A stretch of DNA of 53,768 bases from Rhodanobacteraceae bacterium (GTDB lineage: Bacteria > Pseudomonadota > Gammaproteobacteria > Xanthomonadales > Rhodanobacteraceae). A program made the translations under genes and the position numbers. The notes beneath the pieces are model-generated. The model saw nothing but the letters and a program-made list of their open reading frames with translations. It did no database searches and was not told the origin of the DNA. The stretch's first letter is position 1. The number at the start of each line of letters is the position of its first letter. Shown here piece after piece: positions 27,085 through 35,119 of the stretch. The stretch is taken from NCBI GenBank assembly GCA_027019085.1, contig JALUXG010000032.1:1-53768 (forward strand). The letters are read 5' to 3'.

Positions 27085-27594
27085 TCACAGCTCCCGTTGC
27101 CAGTAGCCCACATCCAGCCAGCTGTCGAACTTGCGCCCCACCTGCGCGAAATGCGCCACCTTGCGCATGCCCATGGCCTCGTGCAAGGCGACGCTGGCCT
27201 CGTTGGGTAGTGCGATACCGGCTATCACGCTGTGCATGCCTGCCGCGCGCAGGCGTTCGAACAGGGCCGCGTAAAGCCGCCGGGCATGGCCACGCCGCCG
27301 TGCCGACGGTGCAACATAAACCGAACATTCCACGCTGTAGCGATAGGCCGGGCGGACGCGCCAGGGCACCGCATAGGCATAGGCTTCCACACTGCCGTCG
27401 GACTCCATCACCAGCCAGGGATGTGTCGGGCCGTGCGTGCGCATGCGCTGGACCATCTCCTCGGGTTTGACTGCGGTTTCCTCGAAGGAAACGCAACTTT
27501 CCAGCACGAAGGGATTGTAGATATCGCAGATTGCCTGTGCGTCATCCGCCCGCGCCTCGCGCAACCTGGCGGTGAACGATGACGATTCGGGCAT
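27085..27594 (-). CDS. GNAT N-acetyltransferase, phosphinothricin/MnaT-like
   Basis: Encodes 169 residues. The whole pattern is that of the PAT/MnaT (YncA) subgroup: IYNPFVLESCVSFEE (about 25-39), PWLVMESDGSVEAYAYA, YRYSVECSVYVAPSARRRGH (acetyl-CoA-binding region), VIAGIALPNEASVALHE and the C-terminal SWLDVGYWQREL. Relatives acetylate phosphinothricin, methionine sulfoximine or methionine sulfone; the natural substrate here is unknown. The ATG is only 9 bp after the mlaB stop, so the gene is very probably the last of the mla transcript, an unusual partner. It converges with mlaA across 22 bp. Confidence 0.92.
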   Translation of the reverse strand: MPESSSFTARLREARADDAQAICDIYNPFVLESCVSFEETAVKPEEMVQRMRTHGPTHPWLVMESDGSVEAYAYAVPWRVRPAYRYSVECSVYVAPSARRRGHARRLYAALFERLRAAGMHSVIAGIALPNEASVALHEAMGMRKVAHFAQVGRKFDSWLDVGYWQREL

Positions 27595-27603
27595 GCTCGC
27601 AGC

Positions 27604-27903
27604 TCAGCCGAGCAACGCTTCGACGTCGCTCACCTCGGCCAAGCGCTTCAGGCTTCCGGGCATCCCCCGGACCTGGAGCCGCACGCCCTGCCGACCGGAT
27701 CGCGAGAGCAGGGACAGAACACAAGCCAGCCCTGCACTATCAGCCTCTCTTACGCCCGACAGGTCGAGCATGCGTACATCCCCACCGGCAAGCAACGGGT
27801 CCGCCACGGCCAGCACCCGAGCCGCCGTGTGGAAATTGAGCGCACCGGACACCTCGAGCGTATCGGGTACACCACGCTTCACCTGAAACCCTGCCTCATG
27901 CAT
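27604..27903 (-). CDS. mlaB: MlaB, STAS-domain subunit of the Mla transporter
   Basis: Encodes 99 residues from the ATG at 27903; a TTG two codons earlier is possible. It is a single STAS domain: LEVSGALNFHTAARVL, then the MLDLSGVREADSAGLACVL segment, whose DSAGL corresponds to the site that binds MlaF. In E. coli MlaB stabilises and activates the MlaF ATPase. It follows mlaC by 7 bp. Confidence 0.88.
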   Translation of the reverse strand: MHEAGFQVKRGVPDTLEVSGALNFHTAARVLAVADPLLAGGDVRMLDLSGVREADSAGLACVLSLLSRSGRQGVRLQVRGMPGSLKRLAEVSDVEALLG

Positions 27904-27910
27904 GGCCAAA

Positions 27911-28606
27911 TCAGCTTCCCGAGGCCTTCTTCATGGTTTCCAGCGTCTGTGCCCCGTTGTCCTGCAACCGCTTGATCAGGGCGTCCAGGCCGATTCTCTG
28001 GATTTCGGCGGCCACCTGGGCGCGGTAGTTGGTGATGTAGGAAATGCCCTCGATGATCACGTCGTAGACTTTCCACTTTCCGCTGTCGGTCCGGCGGAAG
28101 GCGTAGTCGACGGATACCGTCTTGCCGTCATCGAGCATGACCTGGGTGCGCACGATGGTGCGGAACGGATTGAGCTGGCCCCGGAAAGGCAGCACCGTCA
28201 CGCTGCCCTTGGTGTAATTGAGCAGGCCTTCGGCATAGCGGTGGGTGATCGAGTCATAGAATGCCGTCGTGAACCGTTGCCGCTGCTCGGGGGTGGCCTG
28301 CCTGGCATAACGGCCAAGCACCAGTATGGACGCATAGTCCATGTCGAAGTGCGGCAGGAAGATGCCGTTGATGATGCCGATCAGCTTCTTCTTGTCCTTC
28401 TTCAATTCGGTCCGGTGACCGGCAACCGCATGATCCAGGTCCTGCACGATGGCCTGGATTACCTGCTCGGGTTTGGCATCCTGGGCGGCCTGTGCCGGCG
28501 CGGATGCCGATGTCGATGCAGACGGGGGCTGCTGGGGTGCAGCCAGGGCAATCGCTGGCGAAAGCAGGGCGCAGGCCAGGGCCAGTGCCGGGTAACGGGA
28601 TTTCAT
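27911..28606 (-). CDS. mlaC: MlaC, periplasmic phospholipid carrier
   Basis: Encodes 231 residues from the ATG at 28606, with GGAG nine bases ahead. A signal peptide (cleavage near ALA/APQ, residue 23) is followed by an Ala/Ser/Pro-rich spacer and the Tol_Tol_Ttg2 domain: FLPHFDMDYASILVLGRYAR, FTTAFYDSITHRYAEGLLNY, WKVYDVIIEGISYITNYR. MlaC shuttles phospholipid between MlaA in the outer membrane and MlaD in the inner membrane complex. Confidence 0.94.
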   Translation of the reverse strand: MKSRYPALALACALLSPAIALAAPQQPPSASTSASAPAQAAQDAKPEQVIQAIVQDLDHAVAGHRTELKKDKKKLIGIINGIFLPHFDMDYASILVLGRYARQATPEQRQRFTTAFYDSITHRYAEGLLNYTKGSVTVLPFRGQLNPFRTIVRTQVMLDDGKTVSVDYAFRRTDSGKWKVYDVIIEGISYITNYRAQVAAEIQRIGLDALIKRLQDNGAQTLETMKKASGS

Positions 28607-28649
28607 GGGATACATCTCCGTGCAGGGTGGAAGCGGCAAGCGTGTGGAC

Positions 28650-29126
28650 TCATTTGCCCTTCTTGCTGTTGGGCGAGCCGTTGACCAGGAACTTGCCGAT
28701 CAGGTCCTCGAGCTGGATCGCCGACTGGGTCAGGATGATCTGGCTGCCGTTCTTCAGGTTCTCGGGCGAACCGCCCGGCTGGATGCCAATGTACTGGTCG
28801 CCCAATAAACCGCTGGTTAACACCGAGGCGGAGGAATCGGCCGGAATCTGGTCGAAGCGCTTGTTGATGTCCATGGTTACCCTGGCATTCAGGCTTTTCG
28901 GGTCGAGCTGGATGGAGCTCACCGAACCGATCCGCACGCCGGCCATCTTCACCGGTGCACGGTCCTTGAGCTGCCCGACATTGGTGAAACTGGCCGTGAC
29001 CGAATAGGTGGCGCCCCCATCCATGTTGACCAGGGTGGTGGTCTGGGTCGCCAGGTAGGCCAGCGCGGCAAAGCCCAGCACAATGAACAGGCCAGTGCCG
29101 ACGGCATAGGAACGTCTCTGGGTCAC
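28650..29126 (-). CDS. mlaD: MlaD, MCE-domain subunit of the Mla transporter
   Basis: Encodes 158 residues. One N-terminal membrane helix (about 8-27) is followed by the MCE domain: VTASFTNVGQLKDRAPVKMA, GVRIGSVSSIQLD, LTSGLLGDQYIGIQPGG. The C-terminal helix (QSAIQLEDLIGKFL) forms the hydrophobic pore of the hexamer. The length is close to the usual 150-185. A 68-bp gap separates it from mlaE. Confidence 0.95.
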   Translation of the reverse strand: MTQRRSYAVGTGLFIVLGFAALAYLATQTTTLVNMDGGATYSVTASFTNVGQLKDRAPVKMAGVRIGSVSSIQLDPKSLNARVTMDINKRFDQIPADSSASVLTSGLLGDQYIGIQPGGSPENLKNGSQIILTQSAIQLEDLIGKFLVNGSPNSKKGK

Positions 29127-29194
29127 GGCATCATCCTCAATGGAATCGGTCGGTTATGAAGGGTCACGGTATGTGATACGGCACATTGCAAGGG

Positions 29195-29968
29195 TCACAT
29201 CATGAAGGCCGTCAACACGAAGTCGAGCGCCAGGATGGCAATGGAGGAGGCCACCACCGTGCGGGTGGTGGCATAGGCCACGCCCTCGCTGGTCGGCGGG
29301 GTGGTGTAGCCCTGGTGCACCGAAATCAGCGAAACCACGGCGCCGAAGGCCAGGCTCTTCCAGACCACGCCGTCGATGACGTCCTTCCACACATGCACGT
29401 TCGACGTCATGTTGGACCAGAAGGTGCCGTTGTCGATGCCCAGCCATGTCACCCCCACCAGATGACCACCGAGAATGGCCATGGCGGAAAAAACGCAGCA
29501 CAGCAATGGCATGGCTACCACACCAGCCAGGAAGCGTGGCGTCGCCACGTAGGCCACCGGGTCGACCGCCATCATCTCCATCGCCGAAAGCTGGTCGGTG
29601 GCCCGCATCAGGCCGATTTCGGCGGTGATCGAGGTACCGGCGCGACCGGCAAACAGCAACGCCGTCACTACCGGGCCTAGTTCGCGATAGACCGCCAGCG
29701 CCACCACGGTGCCGGTCGATGCCGTGCCGCCGAAGATCGCCAACACGTGATAGAGCTGCAACGCGAGCACCATGCCCACGAACAGGCCACTGGTCATGAT
29801 GATGATCAGGCTCATCGCGCCCACGAACCAGATCTGGCGCACCGTCTCGCGGAAGTAGCGCAGGCTGCGCGGCACCGCGGCCAGCAGGGTGGGCAGGAAC
29901 AACCCTGCCTCGCCGATCTGGGCCAGTCCGTCGACCAGGATGTTGCGGGGCTTCACGCGCGCGTTCAT
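29195..29968 (-). CDS. mlaE: MlaE, permease of the Mla transporter
   Basis: Encodes 257 residues from the ATG at 29968, which overlaps the mlaF stop by 4 bp and has AAGGAG 6 bp ahead; the open frame upstream lies inside mlaF. Five to six membrane helices are seen, with the family motifs VYRELGPVVTALLFAGRAGT and SAMEMMAVDPVAYVATPRF, which mark the coupling helix contacting MlaF. Inner-membrane permease for phospholipid transport. Confidence 0.95.
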   Translation of the reverse strand: MNARVKPRNILVDGLAQIGEAGLFLPTLLAAVPRSLRYFRETVRQIWFVGAMSLIIIMTSGLFVGMVLALQLYHVLAIFGGTASTGTVVALAVYRELGPVVTALLFAGRAGTSITAEIGLMRATDQLSAMEMMAVDPVAYVATPRFLAGVVAMPLLCCVFSAMAILGGHLVGVTWLGIDNGTFWSNMTSNVHVWKDVIDGVVWKSLAFGAVVSLISVHQGYTTPPTSEGVAYATTRTVVASSIAILALDFVLTAFMM

Positions 29969-30807
29969 GCAGGCTCCTTGAGTCCCAGGTCGACGGCATA
30001 GTCGTCCGCCGGATAGTGGAACGGCACCGGACCGTCGGCCTCGCCGCCGAAAAACTGACGGGTCCAAGGCGAGCCGTCCTGCGCGATGTGTTGCGGATCC
30101 CCCGATGCCACGACCTTGCCATTGGCAATCAGGATCACGCGATCGGCGACCCTCTGGATCGCAGCCAGCTCGTGCGCCACCAGCACGCTGGTGATGCCCA
30201 GCGTCTGGTTCAGGGTGGAAATCAGCTTCAGCACCTGGTTCAGCGCGATCGGATCCAGGCCGACGAACGGCTCGTCATACAGGATCAGCATCGGATCGAA
30301 GACGATGGCACGCGCCAGCGCCACCCGTCGCGCCATGCCGCCGGAAAGCTCGCTGGGCATCAGCCGTGCCGCGCCGCGCAGGCCGACGGCCTGCAACTTG
30401 GTCAACACGATGTTGCGGATCAGCTCCTCCGGCAGCCGGGTGTGCTGGCGCAACGGAAAGGCCACGTTCTCGTAGACATCAAAATCGGTCAGCAGGGCCG
30501 AATTCTGGAACAGGTAGCCGATGCGTTCGCGCAACGTGAACAGGCCCTCGCGGGAAAGCCTGGCCACGTCCCGGCCGTCGACGAGCACTTCGCCGGCATC
30601 GGCCTGCATCTGCCCGGTGATGTGCTTGAGCAGGGTGGTCTTGCCGGTACCGCTGGGGCCCATGATCGCCGTCACCTTGCCGCGCGGGATCTCAAGGTCA
30701 AGTCCGTCGAACACGACCCTGTCGCCCAATCGGGTGGTCAGGCCGCGTACGCGGACCAGGGCGTCATCGGCAGGCATGGGATCGGTCCGGGAAAGGGTTT
30801 CGCTCAT
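29965..30807 (-). CDS. mlaF: MlaF, ATPase of the Mla transporter
   Basis: Encodes 280 residues from the ATG at 30807 (MSETLSRTD); the upstream part of the frame has no family match. Walker A GPSGTGKTT (near 71), Q-loop in YLFQNSALLTDFDVYEN, signature LSGGM, Walker B LILYDEPFVGLD, and the switch His in LVAHEL are all present. The C-terminal extension (about 245-280, RQFFGGEADGPVPFHYP) corresponds to the tail known to interact with MlaB of a neighbouring MlaF. It begins 104 bp after gmk on the same strand, so the mla genes may be read from the yicC-gmk transcript. Confidence 0.96.
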   Translation of the reverse strand: MSETLSRTDPMPADDALVRVRGLTTRLGDRVVFDGLDLEIPRGKVTAIMGPSGTGKTTLLKHITGQMQADAGEVLVDGRDVARLSREGLFTLRERIGYLFQNSALLTDFDVYENVAFPLRQHTRLPEELIRNIVLTKLQAVGLRGAARLMPSELSGGMARRVALARAIVFDPMLILYDEPFVGLDPIALNQVLKLISTLNQTLGITSVLVAHELAAIQRVADRVILIANGKVVASGDPQHIAQDGSPWTRQFFGGEADGPVPFHYPADDYAVDLGLKEPA

Positions 30808-30910
30808 GGGAGAGCAACGATAGCCCACTAGAGGCGGGTCGGCCAGCATGGCAACATGCACCGCGGCGCAGGGCACCATCCGGTGCATGAAAAGACACGG
30901 AAATCCCCCC

Positions 30911-31549
30911 TCACGCCAACGGGCCGGGAGCTTTACCGAGCAATTCGGCGATCAGCGCCTCATGCCTGACTCGCTGCAGCGGCGTGCGCGACCGGACCGC
31001 GTGCACGATCGATAGCATGGCATCGAGCGCATCGCCGAAACGGTCGTTGACGACGATGAAGTCGAATTCATGCGCGTGCGCGATATCGACGCGCGAATCG
31101 GCCAGTCGACGCTCGATGGTCGCCTCGCTGTCGGTGGCTCGTGCGCGCAGGCGACGCTCCAGCTCGGCGCGGGAAGGCGGCAGGATGAAGATGCTCTGGC
31201 AATCGGGCACCTTCTCGCGTACCTGTCGCGCCCCCTGCCAGTCGATTTCCAGCAACACGTCCTGCCCCTGTTCCAGCAGCGGCGCCACCGCCGTCAGCGA
31301 AGTGCCTTTCATGTCGCCATGCACAGTCGCGTATTCGAAGAACTGGCCCTCGTCGATCATCCGGCGAAAGGTTTCGTGCGAGACGAAGTGGTAATGATGC
31401 CCTTCGCTTTCGCCGGGCCGCGGCGCACGCGTGGTGTGCGATATCGACAGCACGATCCCCGGTTCGCGCTCCAGCAGCGCATTGACCAGGGTGGACTTGC
31501 CGGCGCCGGAGGGTGCGGCCACCACGAACAGCGTGCCTGGCGTTTTCAT
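30911..31549 (-). CDS. gmk: Guanylate kinase
   Basis: Encodes 212 residues from the ATG at 31549, which overlaps the yicC stop by 4 bp; the longer frame to 32179 is a shadow of yicC. The P-loop is APSGAGKSTL (about 12-21), followed by SHTTRAPRPGE and YHFVSHETF of the GMP-binding domain and the lid Arg residues. It phosphorylates GMP to GDP and dGMP to dGDP. In relatives gmk is directly followed by rpoZ and spoT; here the mla block lies between. Confidence 0.96.
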   Translation of the reverse strand: MKTPGTLFVVAAPSGAGKSTLVNALLEREPGIVLSISHTTRAPRPGESEGHHYHFVSHETFRRMIDEGQFFEYATVHGDMKGTSLTAVAPLLEQGQDVLLEIDWQGARQVREKVPDCQSIFILPPSRAELERRLRARATDSEATIERRLADSRVDIAHAHEFDFIVVNDRFGDALDAMLSIVHAVRSRTPLQRVRHEALIAELLGKAPGPLA

Positions 31550-32406
31550 TCGATGTTCTGCACCTGTTCGCGCATCTGCTCGATGAGCACCTTCAGTTCG
31601 ACCGCGGCGTTGGTGCTGCGCACATACACCGCCTTGGACCCCAGGGTATTGGCTTCCCGGTTGAACTCCTGCATCAGGAAATCCAGGCGCCGGCCGACCG
31701 GTTCGTCCAGGCCGAGCACGCGGCGCGCTTCTGCGATGTGGGTGTCGAGGCGATCCAGCTCCTCGTCGACATCGGCCCGGGTGACCTGCAATACCAGTTC
31801 CTGCTCCAGCCGGCCCGGGTCGGCCGGCTGCGCCAGATCGGACAGGCGCGCCTGCAGGCGCGCGCGCAGCCCGGCGCGGATGTCGGGCATGATCTGGCGC
31901 AGCTGCGCCACGATCGCGGCCATGCCGCCCAGGCGTTCGCCCATCAGCCCGGCCAACTGGCCACCCTCGCGTTCGCGGGCAGCAGTCAGGGCATCCAGCG
32001 CCTGCTGCAGGGCGCTTCGCAAGGCCTGGAGCATTGCATCCCGATCGACTTCGGGCTGACGCAGCACACCGGGGAACTGCAGCAACTCGGTGGTCTGTAC
32101 GCCCAGGCCCGGGAACTGCGCCGCCAGTTGCCGGTGCAGATCGGCCAATCGGTGCAACAGGTCGGGATTGACTTCCCATGCATCGGCACGTTCATCGCCA
32201 CGCAATCGCACCGTGACATCCACCTTGCCGCGTGACAATCGGGCGGCAACGAGCTCGCGAACCTGCGGCTCGAACACGCGCAGCTCCTCGGGCAGCCGTG
32301 GACTGAGTTCCAGGTAGCGGTGGTTGACCGTGCGCACCTCGCACACCAGCATGCCGACCGGTCCATGGACCTCGGCCGACGCATAGGCGGTCATGCTGCG
32401 GATCAT
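31546..32406 (-). CDS. yicC: YicC/YloC family endoribonuclease
   Basis: Encodes 286 residues. The start [12 protein letters not shown] and the segment [20 protein letters not shown] (about 25-44) are the YicC N-terminal signature; the C-terminal DUF1732 domain has [17 protein letters not shown] near residue 250. YicC proteins degrade small RNAs in E. coli. Coupled to gmk by a 4-bp overlap and divergent from rph, as in many gammaproteobacteria. Confidence 0.95.
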   Translation of the reverse strand: MIRSMTAYASAEVHGPVGMLVCEVRTVNHRYLELSPRLPEELRVFEPQVRELVAARLSRGKVDVTVRLRGDERADAWEVNPDLLHRLADLHRQLAAQFPGLGVQTTELLQFPGVLRQPEVDRDAMLQALRSALQQALDALTAAREREGGQLAGLMGERLGGMAAIVAQLRQIMPDIRAGLRARLQARLSDLAQPADPGRLEQELVLQVTRADVDEELDRLDTHIAEARRVLGLDEPVGRRLDFLMQEFNREANTLGSKAVYVRSTNAAVELKVLIEQMREQVQNIE

Positions 32407-32521
32407 CGATCGTCATCCGGTGGGTGAAGGTCGCCATGGTAAACGCATCACGCCCCGACTGCCCAATGCCGGTGCGGGTATCATGCTCATCCCTTGCCCC
32501 CATCCGCAAACCGGACATCCC

Positions 32522-33250
32522 ATGAATGAGTACTCCCGCCCCAGCGGACGCCGCGCCGACGAACTGCGCCCGGTCATCCTCGAACGCCACTTCACCCGCC
32601 ATGCCGAAGGCTCGGTGCTGGTGCACTTCGGCGATACCCGCGTGCTTTGCACGGCCAGTATCGAGGACCGGGTGCCGGCATGGATGCGCGGCAAGGGCGA
32701 GGGCTGGGTGACTGCCGAGTACGGCATGCTGCCCCGCGCCACCGGCAGCCGTTCGCCACGCGAAGCCGCGCGCGGCAGGCAGAGCGGCCGCACCCAGGAG
32801 ATCCAGCGACTGATCGGTCGCAGCCTGCGCGCCTGCGTCAACCGCCAGGCCCTGGGCGAGCGCGTCATCACGCTGGACTGCGACGTGCTGCAGGCTGACG
32901 GCGGCACGCGGACCGCGGCCATTACCGGTGCCTACGTGGCCCTGGTCGACGCCGTGAACGTGCTGATGAAGCGCGAGAACCTCAGGCGCAACCCCGTGGT
33001 CGGGGCCGTCGCGGCCGTATCGGTCGGCATCCACGGGGGGCGGCCGGTGCTGGACCTGGACTACGCGGAGGATTCGAACTGCGACACCGACATGAACGTG
33101 GTGATGAACGACGGCGGGGGTTTCATCGAAGTCCAGGGCACGGCCGAAGGCCATGCTTTCCGTCGCGATGAAATGGACGCCCTGCTCGACCTGGCCACCA
33201 AGGGTATCGGTGAACTCATTGCCGCGCAGCGCGCTGCACTGGCCGAATGA
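32522..33250 (+). CDS. rph: Ribonuclease PH
   Basis: Encodes 242 residues from the ATG at 32522, giving the family length and start ([14 protein letters not shown]). Conserved blocks: [54 protein letters not shown] and the catalytic acidic cluster in [18 protein letters not shown]. It is a phosphate-dependent 3'-5' exoribonuclease that trims tRNA 3' ends, forming a hexameric ring. The 115-bp gap to divergent yicC carries its promoter. Confidence 0.97.
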   Translation: MNEYSRPSGRRADELRPVILERHFTRHAEGSVLVHFGDTRVLCTASIEDRVPAWMRGKGEGWVTAEYGMLPRATGSRSPREAARGRQSGRTQEIQRLIGRSLRACVNRQALGERVITLDCDVLQADGGTRTAAITGAYVALVDAVNVLMKRENLRRNPVVGAVAAVSVGIHGGRPVLDLDYAEDSNCDTDMNVVMNDGGGFIEVQGTAEGHAFRRDEMDALLDLATKGIGELIAAQRAALAE

Positions 33251-33256
33251 AGGAGG
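33251..33256 (+). promoter_or_regulatory. Strong ribosome-binding site of rdgB
   Basis: AGGAGG directly after the rph stop and 7 bp before ATG 33264; it decides this start over earlier in-frame codons inside rph. Confidence 0.85.
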
Positions 33257-33263
33257 TGCGGCA

Positions 33264-33884
33264 ATGAACCGGCGCATGGTGCTGGCCAGCGGCAATGCCG
33301 GAAAGCTGCAGGAGCTGCGTCAGTTGCTTGCCGACCTGGACTTCGAACTGGTCGCGCAGGGCGAACTGGACGTAGCCGATGCCGATGAAACGGGCACCAC
33401 TTTTGTCGAAAACGCCCTGTTGAAAGCACGCCATGCGGCGCGTCTGACCGGACTGCCGGCACTGGCCGACGACTCCGGACTGTGCGTGCATGCGCTGGAT
33501 GGCGCGCCGGGCCTGCACTCGGCACGTTATGCCGGCAGGCACGGGGACCATGCCGCCAACAACGCAAAACTTCTGCATGCGCTGAAAGACTGTCCCGAAC
33601 ACCACCGCAGCGCCTTTTTCCTGTGCGTGCTGGTCCTGCTGCGCCATGCCGACGACCCGGCGCCGCTGATCGCCGAAGGCCGCTGGCACGGGCGCATTCT
33701 CCACGCCCCCCGCGGCAAGGGCGGCTTCGGCTATGACCCGCTGTTCGCTCCCGATGGCCACACCGTGAGCGCCGCCGAACTGGATGCATCGCTGAAGAAC
33801 CGCCTCAGTCATCGCGGCCGCGCCCTGGCCCGACTGCGCGAGGCTTTCACGCAGCTTCGGGCCACGCCCGGCGGCACGTCCTGA
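33264..33884 (+). CDS. rdgB: dITP/XTP pyrophosphatase (RdgB/HAM1)
   Basis: Encodes 206 residues. Signatures: [16 protein letters not shown] (start), [37 protein letters not shown] with the metal-binding Asp, and [11 protein letters not shown] with the substrate-binding Gly-Gly-Phe-Gly-Tyr-Asp. The enzyme hydrolyses dITP, ITP and XTP and so keeps deaminated purines out of nucleic acids. The gene lies 13 bp after rph. Confidence 0.96.
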   Translation: MNRRMVLASGNAGKLQELRQLLADLDFELVAQGELDVADADETGTTFVENALLKARHAARLTGLPALADDSGLCVHALDGAPGLHSARYAGRHGDHAANNAKLLHALKDCPEHHRSAFFLCVLVLLRHADDPAPLIAEGRWHGRILHAPRGKGGFGYDPLFAPDGHTVSAAELDASLKNRLSHRGRALARLREAFTQLRATPGGTS

Positions 33885-33909
33885 TCACGCAGACAGCCAT
33901 TACGCCACG

Positions 33910-35106
33910 ATGCCCATCGTCCCTCCCCTGACTCTGTACGTGCATATGCCCTGGTGCGTGCGCAAATGCCCCTACTGCGATTTCAACTCGCACGGCCTGC
34001 ACGATGCCGTGCCGGACTATGCCGGCTACGTCGATGCGCTGATTGCCGATCTCGATGGCGACCTGGCCGATTCCGGACTGGCCATGGACGCGCGCCCGAT
34101 CGTCGGCGTGTTCTTCGGGGGTGGCACCCCCAGCCTGTTCCCGCCGACGCAGGTTGCCCGGCTGCTGGATGCGGCCCGCGCACGCCTGCCTTTCGCGCCC
34201 GATGCCGAGATTACCCTGGAAACCAATCCCGGAACGATCGAGCACGGCCGCTTCGAGGACTACCGTGGCGCAGGAGTGAACCGTCTGTCACTGGGCGTGC
34301 AGAGTTTCGACGACAAGGCGCTGCACCGCCTCGGTCGCATCCATTCGGCCAACGACGCGTCGCACGCCTTTGCCCTGGCCCGCAAGGCCGGATTCGACAA
34401 CATCAACCTGGACCTGATGTATGCGCTCCCCGACCAGGATCTCGATGGCGCACTGCGGGATATGGACCTGGCCATCGACCTGCAGCCCGAACATGTCTCG
34501 CACTACCAGTTGACCCTGGAACCGAACACCGCTTTTGCGGCGCATCCTCCCCCATTGCCGGACGAGGATGCCGCCTGGGACATGCAGGAAGCCTGCCAGC
34601 AACGCCTGGCCAGCGCCGGGTACGCGCAATACGAGGTATCCGCCTATGCCCGCGCGGATCGCCGCTGCGTGCACAACCTCAATTACTGGTGCTACGGCGA
34701 CTACCTGGGCATCGGTGCCGGGGCGCACGGCAAGATCAGCCGCGGAAACACCATCCACAGGCGCTGGAAACAGCGTCATCCCAGGCGTTACCTGGAAGCC
34801 GGAGATCACGCCTCGCGGCTTGCGGGTGACCAGGCGGTGGGAAAGACGGATCGGGTGTTCGAGTACATGCTCAATGCCCTGCGCCTGATCGACGGGACCC
34901 CGATCGAGGCCTTTCCTGCGCGCACCGGATGCACCTTCGAGGACATCCGGGCTGCATGGCAGACGGGTGTCGATCGCGGCTGGCTCGAGGCCTCATCACA
35001 CCACCTGCGCGCCACGCCACTCGGACAGCGATTCCTTAATGACGCCATTGCATTGTTCATGGACGCAAGGATCAGCCATGATGACGTACAATCCTCGAAA
35101 CGCTAG
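33910..35106 (+). CDS. hemW: Heme chaperone HemW (radical SAM)
   Basis: Encodes 398 residues. CVRKCPYC (C16, C20, C23) is the radical-SAM iron-sulfur motif, immediately followed by DF as in HemW and HemN; GVFFGGGTPSLF and LSLGVQSFDDKALHRLGRIH follow. HNLNYW near residue 255 is the HNxxYW motif reported for HemW and not for true coproporphyrinogen dehydrogenases. HemW delivers heme to respiratory enzymes. It lies 25 bp after rdgB, in the rph-rdgB-hemW series. Confidence 0.94.
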   Translation: MPIVPPLTLYVHMPWCVRKCPYCDFNSHGLHDAVPDYAGYVDALIADLDGDLADSGLAMDARPIVGVFFGGGTPSLFPPTQVARLLDAARARLPFAPDAEITLETNPGTIEHGRFEDYRGAGVNRLSLGVQSFDDKALHRLGRIHSANDASHAFALARKAGFDNINLDLMYALPDQDLDGALRDMDLAIDLQPEHVSHYQLTLEPNTAFAAHPPPLPDEDAAWDMQEACQQRLASAGYAQYEVSAYARADRRCVHNLNYWCYGDYLGIGAGAHGKISRGNTIHRRWKQRHPRRYLEAGDHASRLAGDQAVGKTDRVFEYMLNALRLIDGTPIEAFPARTGCTFEDIRAAWQTGVDRGWLEASSHHLRATPLGQRFLNDAIALFMDARISHDDVQSSKR

Positions 35107-35119
35107 GGATGGGGGCGGT

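Noticed and set aside
29155-29194. Two AAGGGTCAC copies in the mlaE-mlaD gap as a possible regulatory repeat
   Set aside because: Short, one pair only, inside an operon; no known site matches.
30911-32179. 422-residue frame covering gmk and part of yicC
   Set aside because: Only the last 212 residues are guanylate kinase; the rest is yicC read in another frame, and the gmk ATG overlaps the yicC stop.
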